This document shows, one piece after another, positions 1 to 12,199 of a stretch of DNA of 64,000 bases (position 1 is the stretch's first letter; every line of letters begins with the position of its first letter). The stretch is taken from contig NC_067299.1 of assembly GCF_020740795.1 (NCBI RefSeq), positions 11,977,333 to 12,041,332 on the forward strand, in the 5' to 3' direction. The notes below the pieces were generated by a model. It did no database searches. It saw only the letters and a list, made by a program, of their open reading frames with translations, and had not been told where the DNA came from. Source of the DNA: Apus apus (lineage: Eukaryota; Chordata; Aves; Apodiformes; Apodidae). Position numbers and translations under genes: made by a program.

Positions 1-677
1 GCTCCTTTCTCTCCACAGGGAAACTGCTCCTCTGGCTCACAAGCAGGGGTGTGCAAGCCCAGAGCAAGCCAAAGGCCACCTCTGGATACTAGGATGAATG
101 ATGACTTAGACCTGGCAGAGAGTGGGAGCTCATTCATGTCCTGGTATGTCTGGAGGGCCAGGTTGGACTAAAGGCTCTCCTCGCTCCTCTTTCCTCTCTC
201 GTCTCTCTTCCCTCCTCCTTCCTCCCTCCTCTCTCCTAACACCCTGGGGCAGCGGGTGCTGTGCTGCCGTGAGCAGTGGGTGCCAGGGCACTCTCCAGGC
301 AATCCTGATTGCTGCCATTTCCCCTTTGCCCTCTGCTTCTCTAGAAAACACTTCCTCAGGAGATGAACAAATGCATCTTCTCCTGGGGAACGCCTCACCA
401 TGAGGTGAGCATGTAAAACACCTTGGGACCCGGGTGTGCTGAGGGGGAGCTTGTCCTGCAGGCAGCAGGAGAGGCAGGAATAAGACTCCACAACCTCAGG
501 GTGCTCCACAGCTGAAGGACACCGTGGGCTTGGGCTTTGTGTTCCAGCTTTAGTAAAACAGCCATTTTCCAGAGGAGAGATGGGTCAAACCAAAACAGCA
601 GCTACTGAGAAGGGACTGAGCTGAAAAGTTCAATTACTAGGAAGAAAACTGGTTCTATCCTGGCTCAGACAAGGACA

Positions 678-830
678 GCCACTAGCCACGAGATCTTGCT
701 GCTGCTGGTGACACTCTCCCAGGAGGCTCCCTGTGACCCAGCTGAGCTCCTGGTGGTCCCCTTGCACCTGCAGCAATGTGGCCTGAATGTTCTTCAGCAG
801 CTCCTTGTCCCGCTCCAGGGAGGAAGATGA
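678..830 (-). pseudogene. Decayed coiled-coil exon, possibly QRICH2-like
   Basis: On the minus strand a stretch of about 45 codons reads as a hydrophilic, Leu/Gln-rich helix beginning DKELLKNIQATLLQ and ending in a run of four Gln. It differs from the low-complexity frames around it and looks like one exon of a coiled-coil protein. From memory it resembles glutamine-rich protein 2-like proteins of birds, but this is a weak recollection, not a match I could test. A clear acceptor and donor are not visible, so it is best read as an isolated, decayed exon. No neighbouring exon could be joined with confidence, although a hydrophobic/Gln-rich piece lies further upstream on the same strand at about 1,000-1,060. 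Confidence 0.25.
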
Positions 831-1384
831 CAAGGTGGGTCTGTGAATGGGGTCCTGGCTGCTCCCCAGGGACAGCAGGGAGCACTGCCGTGGGCTGTCA
901 GTGCCAGCAGGACATTTGCATCCAGGCTGGAATTTCCCTCCATGCTGCTGATTTGTGCAAGGCAATTGAAAGGAAGGGGGCACCACCTGCCACGACATGA
1001 AGAACTCCACCAGCTCCTGGAGCTGAAAATACTGCAAGTGCTGGACTCGGCCCCCAGAAAGGTGTGGAAAGAAAACAACACTGATGTAGGACTGGTGGTT
1101 TTGCCCCAAATGTAAATATAAACACAAAGGGAGGAGCCCCTCCAGCTGGGAAACCAAATCCTATTTGCCAGAAGCTGAGAAGAGCATCCAAGACCACACA
1201 GACCTGTGTGTGGCACAAGTGGTGTGGTAAGGATGTCCCTAGAGTTCACACTCACCAGATGACCTTGCAAAATAGATGCCATGCTCTGCAAGGAGAACAA
1301 AATGGTAATATGGATGATGGTTCACCAAACTTGGAGGTGTCCCTGAGGCCAAGTCAGTCTGTATCTTGCATCAAAACCACCTCA

Positions 1385-3170
1385 GTTAAGAAAAAAAGGC
1401 AAGTACTTGTCATAGGTGACTCACATCTAGAGGGAGTGGAAAGCCCTATGTGCAGGTCAGACACAGTTCTTAGGGAGTTGACTCCATGGAGCCAGGGTTA
1501 AGGATATATGGAAGAAACACCCTACCCTAGTTCAGCCCTTGGATTACTACCCATTACTGATATTCCAAGTAGGCAATGAAGATATACTTTCAACAACTCA
1601 CAGATGTCTCACGCTCACTAGCCCTGGTTCTCGTGGGGGGCTTCAATTTACCAGATGTCTGCTGAAGTACAACACAGCAGAAAGGGGCCAATCCAGGAGG
1701 TTTTTGGAATGTGTGGAAGATAGCTTCCTGCTACAGCTGGTCAGGGAGCCTGCCAGAGGTCGTGCCATACCTGACCTACTGTTTACGAACAGGGAAGAGC
1801 TGGTGGGAGATGTGGTGGTTGGAGGTTGTCTTGGGCGCAGCGACCATGATATGATAGAATTTTCAGTATATGGTGAAGTTAGGATGGTTGTCAGCAAAAC
1901 ATCTGCCTTGGACTTCTGGATGGCTGACTTTGGTCTATTCAGGGTGCTGGCTCAGAGAGTCCCTTGGGAAGGAGCCCTCAGAAACAGAGGAGCCCACGAA
2001 GTCTGGACACACCTTAAGAATGAAATTGTGAAGGTGCAAGAGCAGGATGTCCCTGTGGGCCAAAAAAGGAGCCGGCGGGGAAGAAGCCCAGCCTGGATGA
2101 ACAGTAAAATATTACAAGAACTCAGAAATAATAAAAGACTATATCAACTTTGGAAAAAGGGGCAGGTCAATCAGGAAGCACTTAAGGATATTGTAAGGGC
2201 ATGTAGAAAGAGAATTAGAGATGCAAAAGCTCAGTTAGAACTTAATCTGTCGATTTCTGTTAAGGATAATAAAATGTGCTTCTATAAATACATAAATGCC
2301 AGGGAACATCTCCATTCTTTATTCGATGAAGGGGAGAACATAGTCAAAAAAGACAAAGGAAAATCTGAGGTACTTAACACCTTCTTTGCCTCAGTCTTTG
2401 ACAAAAATACCCTCAGGATATCTGGGCTCCTGAGTTGGCAGACAGGGATGGGGAGCAGAATCCCCCTCCTGTAATCCAGGAGGAAGTAGTTAGGGACCTG
2501 CTGTGCCACTTAGATCCCAACAAGTCCATGGGTCTGGCTGGGATTCATCTCAGGGTGCTGAGGGAGCTGGTGGAAGATCTGGTTAAGTCACTATCATATA
2601 TCACCTATCCTGGCTGTGCAGGGAGGTCCCAGATGACTGGAGGTTGGCCAATGTGACCCCATCCAAAAGAAGGGTCAGAAGGAGGATCCAGGGAACTATA
2701 GGCCTGTCAGCCTGACCCTGGTGCTTGGCAAGGTTATGGAGCAGAACATCCTGAGTGCCATCAAGCGGCATGGAGAAGACAACCAGGGGATCAGGTCCAG
2801 CCAGCATGGGTTTAGGAAAGGAAGGTCCTGCGTGACCAATCTGATCTCCTTCTGTGACTGGGTGACCTGCCCAGTGGATGAGGGGAAGGCTGTGGATGTG
2901 GTCTACTGCGACTTCAGCAAAACCTTAGACACAGTCCCCTACAGCATCCTCCTGGAAAAGCTGGCAGGCCATGGCTTGGACAGGTGCACCCTTGCCTGGT
3001 TTAAAAACTGGCTGGATGACCAGGCCCAGAGAGTGATGGTGAATGGAGCTGCATCCAGCTGGCGTCCAGTGGCAAGTGCTATCCCCCAGGGATCAGTACT
3101 GGGCCCAGTCCTATTCAACATCTTTATTGATGACCTGGATGAGGGGATTGAGTCCACCCTCAGTAAGTGA
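1385..3170 (+). mobile_element. CR1 LINE, internal part, truncated and frameshifted
   Basis: This is a dead CR1 (chicken repeat 1) non-LTR retrotransposon. Around 1,400-1,500 a short reading frame contains VLVIGDSHLEG, the block I motif of the SGNH esterase domain in CR1 ORF1. From about 1,600 the frame switches to the ORF2 endonuclease, with the DLLFTNRE block and the catalytic GRSDHDMIEF segment. Reverse transcriptase follows in two more frames from about 2,435 and 2,721, including [11 protein letters not shown] and the conserved [16 protein letters not shown] segment. The element stops at about 3,170, just before the FADD catalytic box, so it has no complete polymerase. ORF1 and ORF2 are brought together by a deletion near 1,500-1,600. 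Frames are broken near 1,501, 2,450 and 2,680. The 3' UTR is missing. It is inactive. Confidence 0.85.
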
Positions 3171-3517
3171 TTATGTAATTTGGACAGAAAGAGAGAAACA
3201 TCTGATCTTAGTGCTGCAGAAAATGCATTTTCTGTGAGAAAGGAATTGTCAGGGTACATGAGTTGCTGTGAGGACTTTGTTAGAAGCCCTTATGCTAGAA
3301 ACTTTTATGCTGGTGTGTTTGGTCCCTTCACTGGGACACAAATACTTGTGACACACAGTAGTTGCTGTGAGAGGTGCAGAATGAATCCTGAGAGGGATGC
3401 TTGGTAAGGCTGAAATTTTTACTGGGTTAGTAAAGAGAAAGACAGTGAACCCATAAATCTTCCTATATCCAGTGTGTGGATCTTCTCGAGTCCCTGCTTT
3501 TGTTACTCTCTGGGATG
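3171..3517. other. No gene seen; possible old LTR remnant
   Basis: This stretch joins the truncated CR1 to the polypyrimidine tract. It has no coding potential that I can support. Its composition resembles old LTR sequence but I could not identify a family. Confidence 0.3.
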
Positions 3518-3990
3518 CTTCCTTTCCTTCCTTCCTTCCTTCCTTCCTTCCTTCCTTCCTTCCTTCCTTCCTTCCTTCCTTCCTTCCTTCCTTCCGCCCT
3601 TCCTTCCTTCCTTCCGCCCTTCCTTCCTTCCGCCCTTCCTTCCTTCCGCCCTTCCGCCCTTCCGCCCTGCCCTGCCCTGCCCTGCCCTGCCCTGCCCTGC
3701 CCTCCCTTCCCCTCCCCTCCCCTTCCCTTCCCTTCCCTTCCTTCCCTTCCCTTCCTTCCCTTCCCTTCCCCCTTCCCTTCCCTTCCCTTCCCTTCCCTTC
3801 TCGTCCCTTCCCTTCTCGTCCCTTCCCTTCCCTTCCCTTCCCTCTCCGTCCCTTCCCTTCTCGTCCCTGCCCTGCCCTCTTCCCTCTTCCCTCCTTTCCT
3901 TCCTTTTCTTCCTTTTCTTCCTTTTCTTCCTTTTCTTCCTTTCCTTCCTTTTCTTCCTTTTCTTCCTTTCCTTCCTTTTCTTCCTTTCTT
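3518..3990. repeat. Polypyrimidine simple-repeat tract
   Basis: About 470 bases of almost pure C/T on the + strand. The units change along the tract: CCTT and CCTTCCG variants from about 3,520 to 3,665, CCCTG to about 3,705, CCCTT and CCCTC variants to about 3,890, then CCTTTTCTT units to about 3,985. Open frames of 170-270 codons cross this tract on both strands, but they are only the repeat read in several frames (polyPro/Ser/Phe or polyLys/Glu/Gly). The purine/pyrimidine asymmetry and partial mirror symmetry could allow triplex (H-DNA) formation. Confidence 0.95.
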
Positions 3991-6900
3991 TTCTGTTCAG
4001 GTCCAGCCATCCCATTAAGAAGAAATGATGCTGGAAGATGATGGGTGTTGGGGTGGCAGTGAGCTCTATACATCTACTGCTCTCAGACCTGCTGGAGAAA
4101 TGGATTGCTCAAGGCTCGGAAGCTGCCCAGTGGACTCAGAGCTGTGAAGGCAGGACAGAATGAGAGCTCAGAAGCTGCAGGAAACAATTACTCAAGATGG
4201 CAAAGAGTTTATCAATCACTTTGATAGAAGGTGTTTGTCAGCCTTTGTCATCAACATCATAGGGTTTGGGCTACATTATCGCGTGCTATTGGAGTCTCAA
4301 ATAACAATATGGCCAAAATAACCTTTTGCCACATTCCCTGGAGTATGAGGTTCACACAGTGTGGAACCTGGCTGCTGTGGTTTGTGCTTTTGTCACTTGA
4401 GGATTGAATAGTCACAAATTAAGCCACAGTATCTTTTTTGTACATTCAGAAACAGAAGCTAGTTCAGAAAATATAACTGAAAGCAATTAGCAAGCAGATC
4501 TTGCTGTAAAAGCAAGACTTTAATGGTCTTTTTCTATTTTCTATGTATTTACGAGGTAAAAGTGGAGACTTGTACACTTGTGTGAACTGCTCTGAGTAAT
4601 CTGAGTGGATTCCCTCTTAAAAATGAAGTAAGAGGGTATTCATATCCCTTTGCATGGTCCCAAACAGGAAGACTCCTGTGCTGCTTTACCGCTTCAACAC
4701 TGCAGTTATACTATGTGCTGACATTTCAGTAAACAAAAGAGAGCAAGTCTGAAAGAGAGGAGACCATAGAATTAAAATAAATCTCTTGACTCGCCCATCA
4801 ACAACATTTATGCCACATAACATCAGATGACTTGTCTTGCCTTTCCAGTTCAGAGACTATTCCAGAACTTCAGCACTCTGCTGCCTGGCAGTCTTACAAT
4901 TTACATCCTCAGTGTATTGATGCCCCTCTAATAGTCATTTGTCTTGCTTGTCTTGCTTTGCCTCTTCCACTCCCTGACCTTTATCTTCCTCAAACATTTG
5001 TACTAAGTGACCACCTCTTTCCTCTTTTTTCTTATGAGAAACCAGAACTCCTTTGCTTCCTGCAATATTTTCTCATTTTTCACTTCTGTTCCTCTATCCT
5101 GTGGTTGCCTGCAGGACAGAAATACTACAGGCAGGGTGTTTCTGGTAATATTTTAAAAATTATAATAGTGAAATCTAGCCTGCAGCAAGGGGAGAAATAT
5201 AATTCAAAATTTCACTTCTGAGATCACATTTTTTCCTCTCCATCAAAACTGTAAAGCCAGATTCATTGAGAAAGAACTTAAGAAATGAAATTAGTGTAAG
5301 ATGATTGTTAGCTCCTTGATCGTCCAGTTAGCCAACACTTCCCATAATGGGGGCAGGGGAGTGGAAGGAAGTTGAGGCCGTTGATGTGTTATGGTGGTTG
5401 TTGGAATGTGTTTGAAAAACCCATAGAAAGCACTTAACAGAAGCAAGATTGATTTGTGCACCACTGTGTGTGTCTTCTGCCCCCTGAATCTCTCCGGTCT
5501 GTGGCTCATGTCAGGATGAGCCGTGGGGTGTGCTCTGCACAGAAACTGCAGCCACGGGTACAGGGCGTGTGCCCAGTCTGGATCCCACAGAGGAATTGGG
5601 AGGACGCTCTGGGTTGTGGACGGAACAGCTGGTCTGTGTGAATCCAATCCAGAATGAATGCTCAAAGTCAAAAATTAAAAAAATGAAGCAAATGAGAAAT
5701 GGAACTTGCTATGAATTGTTTCAATACCAGGCTTTCTTAGGAAGAAGGGGCAATGTCTATCATGTCGAGAGCAGTTGACTTGTCTCTAGGAATAGTTCTG
5801 GTATGGCTGAAGTACAGTAGAAGGTTCTTTCAATCCTAGGATTATCCTTAGGTCAAATCCTATGGCCAAAATTATCAAAGGTGAAGTTACAGATTATTTT
5901 GTTATGCTTTTATGAAAAAATTGTAGACATTAATTTCCAGAATAAACTGTAATTGTTATAGCACTGACTGATGGAATAACATCCTTCAGGAATTACACAC
6001 CTTCTTCCACATGTGAGAATTTCTTCCTAAGCTGAATTTATACTCTCTCCTTCAGCATAACATCTGGATAGAAGATATGATGTGGCTGTTGGAAGTAGTC
6101 CATTATATGATTTCATTATTGTCATAACCCACATAAAGCTTGGTAATCATAATAGACTATTTCTTTGTCATTCACCTCTCTTATTTATTCAGTGCTTGAA
6201 ACTTTATCCCTAGTGAAGGAGAGCAGTATTGGTCTGTTGGAAAAGAATCTTCAACTGTGTCACTAAAAACAAACAACTAACCAAACATCTCTTCTTAATA
6301 CCCATAATAATAAAAACCAGAATAAACAAAATAACTATCTCCCTACCTCCTAATCTGCTATTGGAGGGGTTGGTTTGTAACCTGAATTTTCAGTATTGAC
6401 AAAATGTGGAAAATACTTGAAGAGAGGAAGAAAATTCACTTGGCAATGTAAGAACTGCTTGTAGAAATGCTCAGTGAAGGCCTCTGTGTGGCAGGGGCAC
6501 AGCATCATTGGAGTGGGTTCCTGCTGACTTGGTCATGCAGCAGGTGGCTACCTTGCACAGGCCTTGCCTCTTCAAAGCAATTACAAGAACTAACAGGATA
6601 GAAGTACAAGTGCAGTTTCATATAGCTAGCTAGTCTAGTCTATCTAGACTAATTCTCAAGTACCCTTTGATTAATTAACCCTGTGAAAAGCATCTGGCAC
6701 TTGAGCTTAAGGTAGAGCAGAAGGACCTTGCTATTAGTGATACAATCAACCTCTCCAGAATGTCTTCTCCCTGTGAAGGAAGATGCACCGTAAGGGGACA
6801 GTTTACATGTTGATGGCTTGTAGCAAAACCTGGTCTCCTCAGCCTGTCAGGCACCTGAATGTTCCTTGTGCTCAGTCATCCATCCCACAGACAAGAATTA

Positions 6901-7400
6901 TCTTGTCCAAATGAAAATGTCATAATGACTTTTTTTTTTTCCACAGCCTGTCACCTTGGTCTAATTGCGGACAGGAGACTTAAGAAGTCAGATTTCCATT
7001 GACCTGAACAAGTTTTGTTTAAGAGCATTTTGGAAAATCCAATGAATAAGAACTTCTTTTTCTGCTCTCCTTCTTAATCATCTCCCTTCTCACACTTTCC
7101 CCCCAAAAGCAGGGAACACACGAGGATGTCAGTATACATAGACAAAACCATGGATGTTCATTTGTCCTTGTGCTCATCAGTCTATCAAGACTTGTTCATG
7201 CTGGACTGTTTTCTTTTTTTCACCACCCCCAAAAGTGGTTTTGTACAGAATGTCTCACTAACATGTTTCCTCAGTGTTAGCAACCAAGGAATATTTGTTC
7301 TGAAGCCCCTATACCAACACTCTAGGTTCTTCTGCTATGTCAATGGCACCTTCTGAGAGCCAGTGGGAGAACCAGGAATGAAATTCACCACTTTGGTCCA
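3991..7400. other. Non-coding stretch, no gene recognised
   Basis: AT-rich sequence with only short open frames, the longest 129 codons at 4,832-5,221, none with splice context or a recognisable product. A short self-complementary stretch of CTAG/TCTAG units lies near 6,620-6,660. I see no RNA gene and no recognisable transposon. Confidence 0.6.
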
Positions 7401-7424
7401 CATTGCAGAGCCCCATTGTTTACA

Positions 7425-7512
7425 GCTGAGCTGTATCACAACATGGTGGTGGTTAGATCTGATGCTCCCAAGGGTCTTTTCCAACCTGAATGGTTCTGTG
7501 ATTCTGTCTGTG
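7425..7512 (+). mobile_element. CR1 3' tail fragment
   Basis: The segment ending in AAGGGTCTTTTCCAACCTGA and then ATGGTTCTGTGATTCTG has the typical 3' end of a 5'-truncated avian CR1, which normally finishes in tandem ATTCTRTG units. It is a short, old insertion without coding sequence. Confidence 0.75.
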
Positions 7513-7514
7513 CA

Positions 7515-9690
7515 CAATAAACCTTCTTGGTACTTCCTGTAGAAGTGCTCCATGCAAAATGAATGTAGAAACGTGAGTCGGTATCTGTGATTATTCAATG
7601 AGAAATACTTGTTAATTGAATGATAAATGTAAGAGCAATGATTACTTTGGGTTGAAATGGTCCTCTGGGATACCTCTCTCTGTAAATTTAAATAGTAACT
7701 GAAATAATTTCCAGGAGGCAGAGACAAACAGAAGTGAAAAAATCTGCTCCCATGCCCTTTCTGGCTGTGGTCTGTTGTCCAAAATGACAGCAGCACCCAC
7801 TAGATCTGATTAAAGAGCCCATGATCCACACCTGTAGCTGTGGTGTAGTGAGGTTTGAACTGCAAAGGGGATGGAGGGAATTATTGTCCTACAGAATGGA
7901 ATTCTGCCTGGTGGTGATGGAAGTTTGGATGTCAGAAGGAGACATGAAGCGTAGTGGTGAAAGACTAAAGGCACTACCATCATATATTGAAGCCCAGAGG
8001 AATCAACATGGTTCTTCTTCACACTGTGCTTTATTTCCACTTCATTATTTGTCACTGCAAATCTTTTCTTTAAAGAAGGAGATGTGTAGAGTAATAAAGG
8101 ATCAAAAGAGTTGGTAGGAACTGAAGTATGGAACGAAAAGTTGAATATAAGAAGCTAAAATGTATTTCAGTTTTGCAAAGATATGATCTGGAAATCTTCA
8201 CCCGTAAAGGATTCATTACCTTCCTTTAAAAGCACTAGGAATTCATTCACAGGTTTAATAAAATCTAACTTGATCTTGTACATTGTAGATGTTGTACACC
8301 CCTGCTATATCCTGAACGTGTGAGTTTTGGCACGCTCTCCTGCAGGTGGTTTTACGTAGTTGTTTGCACCTAAGACAAAATAGAAATGTGACAAATTCAT
8401 ACTGATAAGTGTTGCCTTGCTCTACTGAGGAAGATCAGGTGTCATGGAATAGGGAATGAACAACATCTCATTGTTTAGAGTGGCTGAAAAGGGCAGCAGG
8501 TACAAGCAAGCCCAGATACGTGGTGTTAAGTCGAGGCAAATAGTGTGTGCACATAGCACATCGCCTGGGTTTTATAATTAGCAACTTTCAGGCTTATGCC
8601 AGGATATTTTGATGTGCATTGTATCTGGTCTAGGATTGAATGAAAATCAATATTAATTCGATAATTTCAACTAAATATGTAAGTATACCACTATTTCTAT
8701 AAGCCTTTCCCCACACTTTTAAGAAACTAGACAGATAATGTATTTGTTTATGTTGGCTAAATTTTACTGAAGGTGTAACTCTACCAGCTGGAATAACTAT
8801 GATGGCAGTCACCACAGGGGTTTTTTTTGTTGTGCAAGTTGAACCTGTGAAAGGTTAATAAATACACCTTTTATGTCATCAAAGCCCCCAGACAGTTTTG
8901 TTTTCTCAGATGGTCGTAGAACATTTTTTTGGCAGACTGTATTGGGAAGATGCTTACTTCATTGAGACACTCTTGAGAAGCACTTAAAAAATGGCTTGCA
9001 CAAACTAGTTGATCTTTCTTCAGAACTTTATAAAAGTGGTCAAATTCACTGTACCAGGATACTTTGTGAGATAGTTTTGCAAGCTTTCTGGTAGTTAATA
9101 TTTGTAAAATATTTTTAAATGTCAAAGTAGTGTGATAGTCCATTGTGAGGCAAATACAGACTTGGTATTTTCTTATAAACTAGTGTCACTTTTTCATCAC
9201 TTTACCTGTCTCTCATGAGCTGCAATAAAAGCAAAAGAGTGTGTATGTGACCACACGGAATTGTTTCTTGTGCTGCTCCTGGATGCTTTCCTCCCTCCCT
9301 TAAACACATATCCCAAAAGATTTGTGAAGATCTTCCAGTGACTCTGTGTAAATACTTATTAGTCAGGGATTCTGCAAGAAGCCCTCTGAGCCTTGTTGTC
9401 TCTACAGTGAGAGACAGTTTTGCCTACTCATCTGCTTTGTTGGCCTGTAGTTCTGACCTTATGCCAAAACTTTCTGCTGTGTAAATGAATGAGAACATGC
9501 TGCATCAGCTTCTTGAAACTTAGTAATTACAAATGCTAGACACTTAATTAGCACAACCATTGCAGAGAAAAAGTCACCTGCAAATCTTTTTCATGACAGT
9601 ACAATCTGGAACAATTTCTGAAGACACTAAGAGCTTGGGTCAAACTTAGCTTATAGAATTGACCTAGATTGTTTTTTTAGTAGGAGGAAA
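7515..9690. other. Non-coding stretch, no gene recognised
   Basis: AT-rich DNA with only short open frames (under 160 codons) and no protein family that I recognise. It ends abruptly at about 9,691, where a segment duplicated from the MROH gene begins. Confidence 0.6.
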
Positions 9691-10526
9691 ATACCCTCAG
9701 GCCACTCTGAGATTGGAAGCCATCAGGTTGATTGGTGAGCTCAGCCCCCGGGGACCCTCTTCTGGCAGCCTGGCCCCAGGCCCCGTGCAGGGCCCGGGCA
9801 GGGGGAGCAGCCCTTGGCTGCAAGAGCCTCAAGGGGCCGGGGCTGTGCTGGGCAGGGGCTGGGGAGCAGGGGCTCTGACCATGCTCTCTTCCCAGGGCTG
9901 GTCGCACGGGACCAGAGCAAGGAGAAGCTGTCAGAGGTCATCAGTGGTGAGCAGGGGCAGAGCTGTGCTGGGGTTGGGGGGGCAGGGCCAGGGCCTGGGC
10001 AGGGGGCTGCCGTGCCTGGCCCCACTCCAGGGAGACACCTTAGTGCAGGGGGAACATGTCAGGGGCACTTGTGGCATTGCTGAGCAGCAGCAGCAGCTCT
10101 CTCCTGCCTAGGGAAAGTGGCTGCCGTGCTCTGGAGGGGATGCCTGGGGGTCTGTGCAGACACCAGGGGTCATCTTGGCTCTGTCTTTTGGTCACAGCCC
10201 TTGAGCCCCTGAGGAAGGACAACAAAGCCTCTGTCCGCTCCCTGGCAACTCAGACTACTTATATTCTGAGCTGTCAAATGATGAAGGCAAGATCAGGACG
10301 CCCCGTGCGACCGTGGAGCTTCTTGCGCCGCTGGGCCAGGCTGAGGCCAGGCTCTGCTCCAGGACATGGCTCTGCTCCGGATCGGCAACAGTGAGCAGGG
10401 GCAGGGCTGTGCTAGGGTTGGGGGGGCAGGGCCGGGGCCTGGGCAGGACGCTGCCATGCCTGGCCCTGCTCCAGGGAAATGCCTCAGGGCAGGGGGAATG
10501 TGTTGGAGACCTTTGGGGCATTCACT

Positions 10527-10767
10527 GGGGAGAGTGAGGTTGGACATGAGGAAGAAAGTCTTTCCTGGGAAAGTGGTGAGACCCTGGAACAGGCTGCCCA
10601 GAGAAGCTGTGGCTGCCCTATCCCTGCAAGTGCTCAAGGGCAGGTTGGATGGGGCTTGGAGCAACCTGGGCTGGTGGGAGGTGTCCCTGCCCATGCAGGG
10701 TTTTGGGACTAGATGATCCTCAAGGTCACTTCCAGCCCAACCCAGTCTGGGATGCTGGGATTCCTGA
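10527..10767 (+). mobile_element. CR1 3' fragment inside the MROH tail duplicate
   Basis: It carries the standard CR1 3' region: GTTGGACATGAGGAAGAAAG, then CCCTGGAACAGGCTGCCCAG, and GGGACTAGATGATCCTCAAG near the end. It lies in the intron between the two possible terminal exons. The same fragment is at the matching place in the other MROH copies, so it was inserted before the duplications. Confidence 0.85.
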
Positions 10768-11085
10768 GGTCCGCTGGTCCCCCCTGCTCCTCCAGGCCAG
10801 GGACAGGGGCAGATGGGGCTGTCATGGGAAGGTCTCTGCAGCCAGCAGGGTCTCACCACTGCTCTGTTTCTGTCTGTCGCAGCCCTTCGGCCCTTGGAGA
10901 AGGACCCTGACCCCTCAGTCTGTCCCCTGGCAGCTCAGGCCGTGCTGATCCTGGGAGCTCCACAGGAGCAGCAAAGATCAGAATGGTCCCTCCGAGCACT
11001 GTGCTGCCAGTCCTGACAAGATGGTTCAGGGACAAAATCCCACCCCTGTGTGGGTTTTGCTCCTGCCCTCAGCTTTGCTTCCCTC

Positions 11086-11091
11086 AATAAA
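11086..11091 (+). terminator. Poly(A) signal AATAAA
   Basis: An AATAAA hexamer lies about 70 bases after the stop codon of the alternative terminal MROH exon in this partial copy. Confidence 0.6.
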
Positions 11092-11479
11092 CCACCTTTT
11101 TCTCCAGCCAGGAGTTTCTCTTGTCAGTATCCCCAGAGCCACAGGCCAGGGGGCTTCTGGCTGCTATGGCAACTGGCATCCGATCAACAGAGACGAGGAT
11201 GTGCCAGTGAGGCTGCCAGGGTGGCAGTGGGCTGAATGAGGATGGGTGGGGGCGATACAGGTTGTGGGGCTGCCCACCATCACTTCTCCTGCATCCCCTC
11301 CCCGCAGCCCAAGCGACCCCACAGCAGCCTGAAGGGTGGTGAGGAGGGTGGGGACGTGGCCATCACCCACGGTCTCCACCAAGAGGGTGAGGGTAGTGGG
11401 GGAGCTGGCGGGGCTGGGGCCTCCCCCTTAAAGCAGGGTGCTCCCAGGGCTGATGCTGCCCCCACCCCTTTCCCCACAG

Positions 11480-11551
11480 GTACTGCACATCATCTTCCTG
11501 ATGCTGCCCGACCTGCTGAGACTGAGCCAAACCTGCCACCGTCTCCACAAG
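11480..11551 (+). pseudogene. F-box-like exon, first copy
   Basis: The exon lies between a strong polypyrimidine-CAG acceptor and a GTGTGT donor. It encodes 24 residues with the pattern LPDLLRLSQTCHRLHK, which resembles the core of an F-box. See the second copy at 21,589 for discussion. Confidence 0.35.
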
Positions 11552-12199
11552 GTGTGTGACAGTGGGGCCACCTGGTGCCACCTCTGCCCCCCCTGAACCC
11601 TCCACTGCCAGTGCCTGGCCCTCCCAAAGGGCCTCAGCTGTGAGTCTGCCATTGCCAAGGGAGGGGGGGGGGGGCGGCACTTTGTCCTCCAGCCTCCTTT
11701 TTAGAGTCCACAGCTGACTAGTAAAGACCTCACCCACCCTCTTACGGCCACAGCTCGTGTCCTGGGTCTCATTTTTCAACCTCTGAGGAGTAACCACCCA
11801 ATCTGGTTTCTCTGCTGGAGGGGAGAAGGTTCAGCGACCTCCTAGGGAAGGTGTCCGGGAGCCTCTCCGATCAAGGATGCGGCCAGGCTTTCTAGGGGCT
11901 GCTGGCAGTTAACCCTCCTCCATCATATTTGAGAAGTCATGGCAGGCTGGTGAAGTTCCCATGGACTGGTGTGACAGACATCAATTTGGCCTCTGTTTGG
12001 ACTTTCTGGGTAGTTATCAGTTAATCTTTCCTCTCCAGGCATGGGACTGTACAGCTGAGACACAGAGATCAATGGAATCACAAAGGGAAATTCAAATCCC
12101 TTGAACTCCTGCCATGGAAATGCAGGTACCTCTTGCCTCCAGGCTATCAAAAGTGTCCTCATTTATATGAATGCGTCAGAAATGCAATTTCTGAGAACC

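Larger units (their letters stand above)
9692..11938 (+). pseudogene. Detached 3' end of an MROH-family gene (segmental duplicate)
   Basis: This segment repeats 19,800-22,046 in the same orientation, at an almost constant offset of 10,108, with very few differences. It starts in the middle of an exon: the 3' part of exon 17 at 9,692-9,734, followed by exon 18 at 9,896-9,946, the first terminal exon at 10,198-10,394, the alternative terminal exon at 10,883-11,016, a poly(A) signal at 11,086-11,091, and the F-box-like exon at 11,480-11,551. No upstream MROH exons lie 5' of the breakpoint, so it cannot encode a complete protein unless it is spliced to something else. It stops at about 11,938, where the 19.8-kb copy continues into a CR1 fragment. 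Diverged similarity resumes at about 11,968-12,090 (compare 22,399-22,530). Confidence 0.85.

Noticed and set aside
3249-4073. Open frames of 170-274 codons on both strands
   Set aside because: They are translations of the polypyrimidine simple repeat in several frames.
4832-5221. 129-codon open frame as a gene
   Set aside because: No domain, no splice context, hydrophobic low-complexity translation of T-rich DNA.
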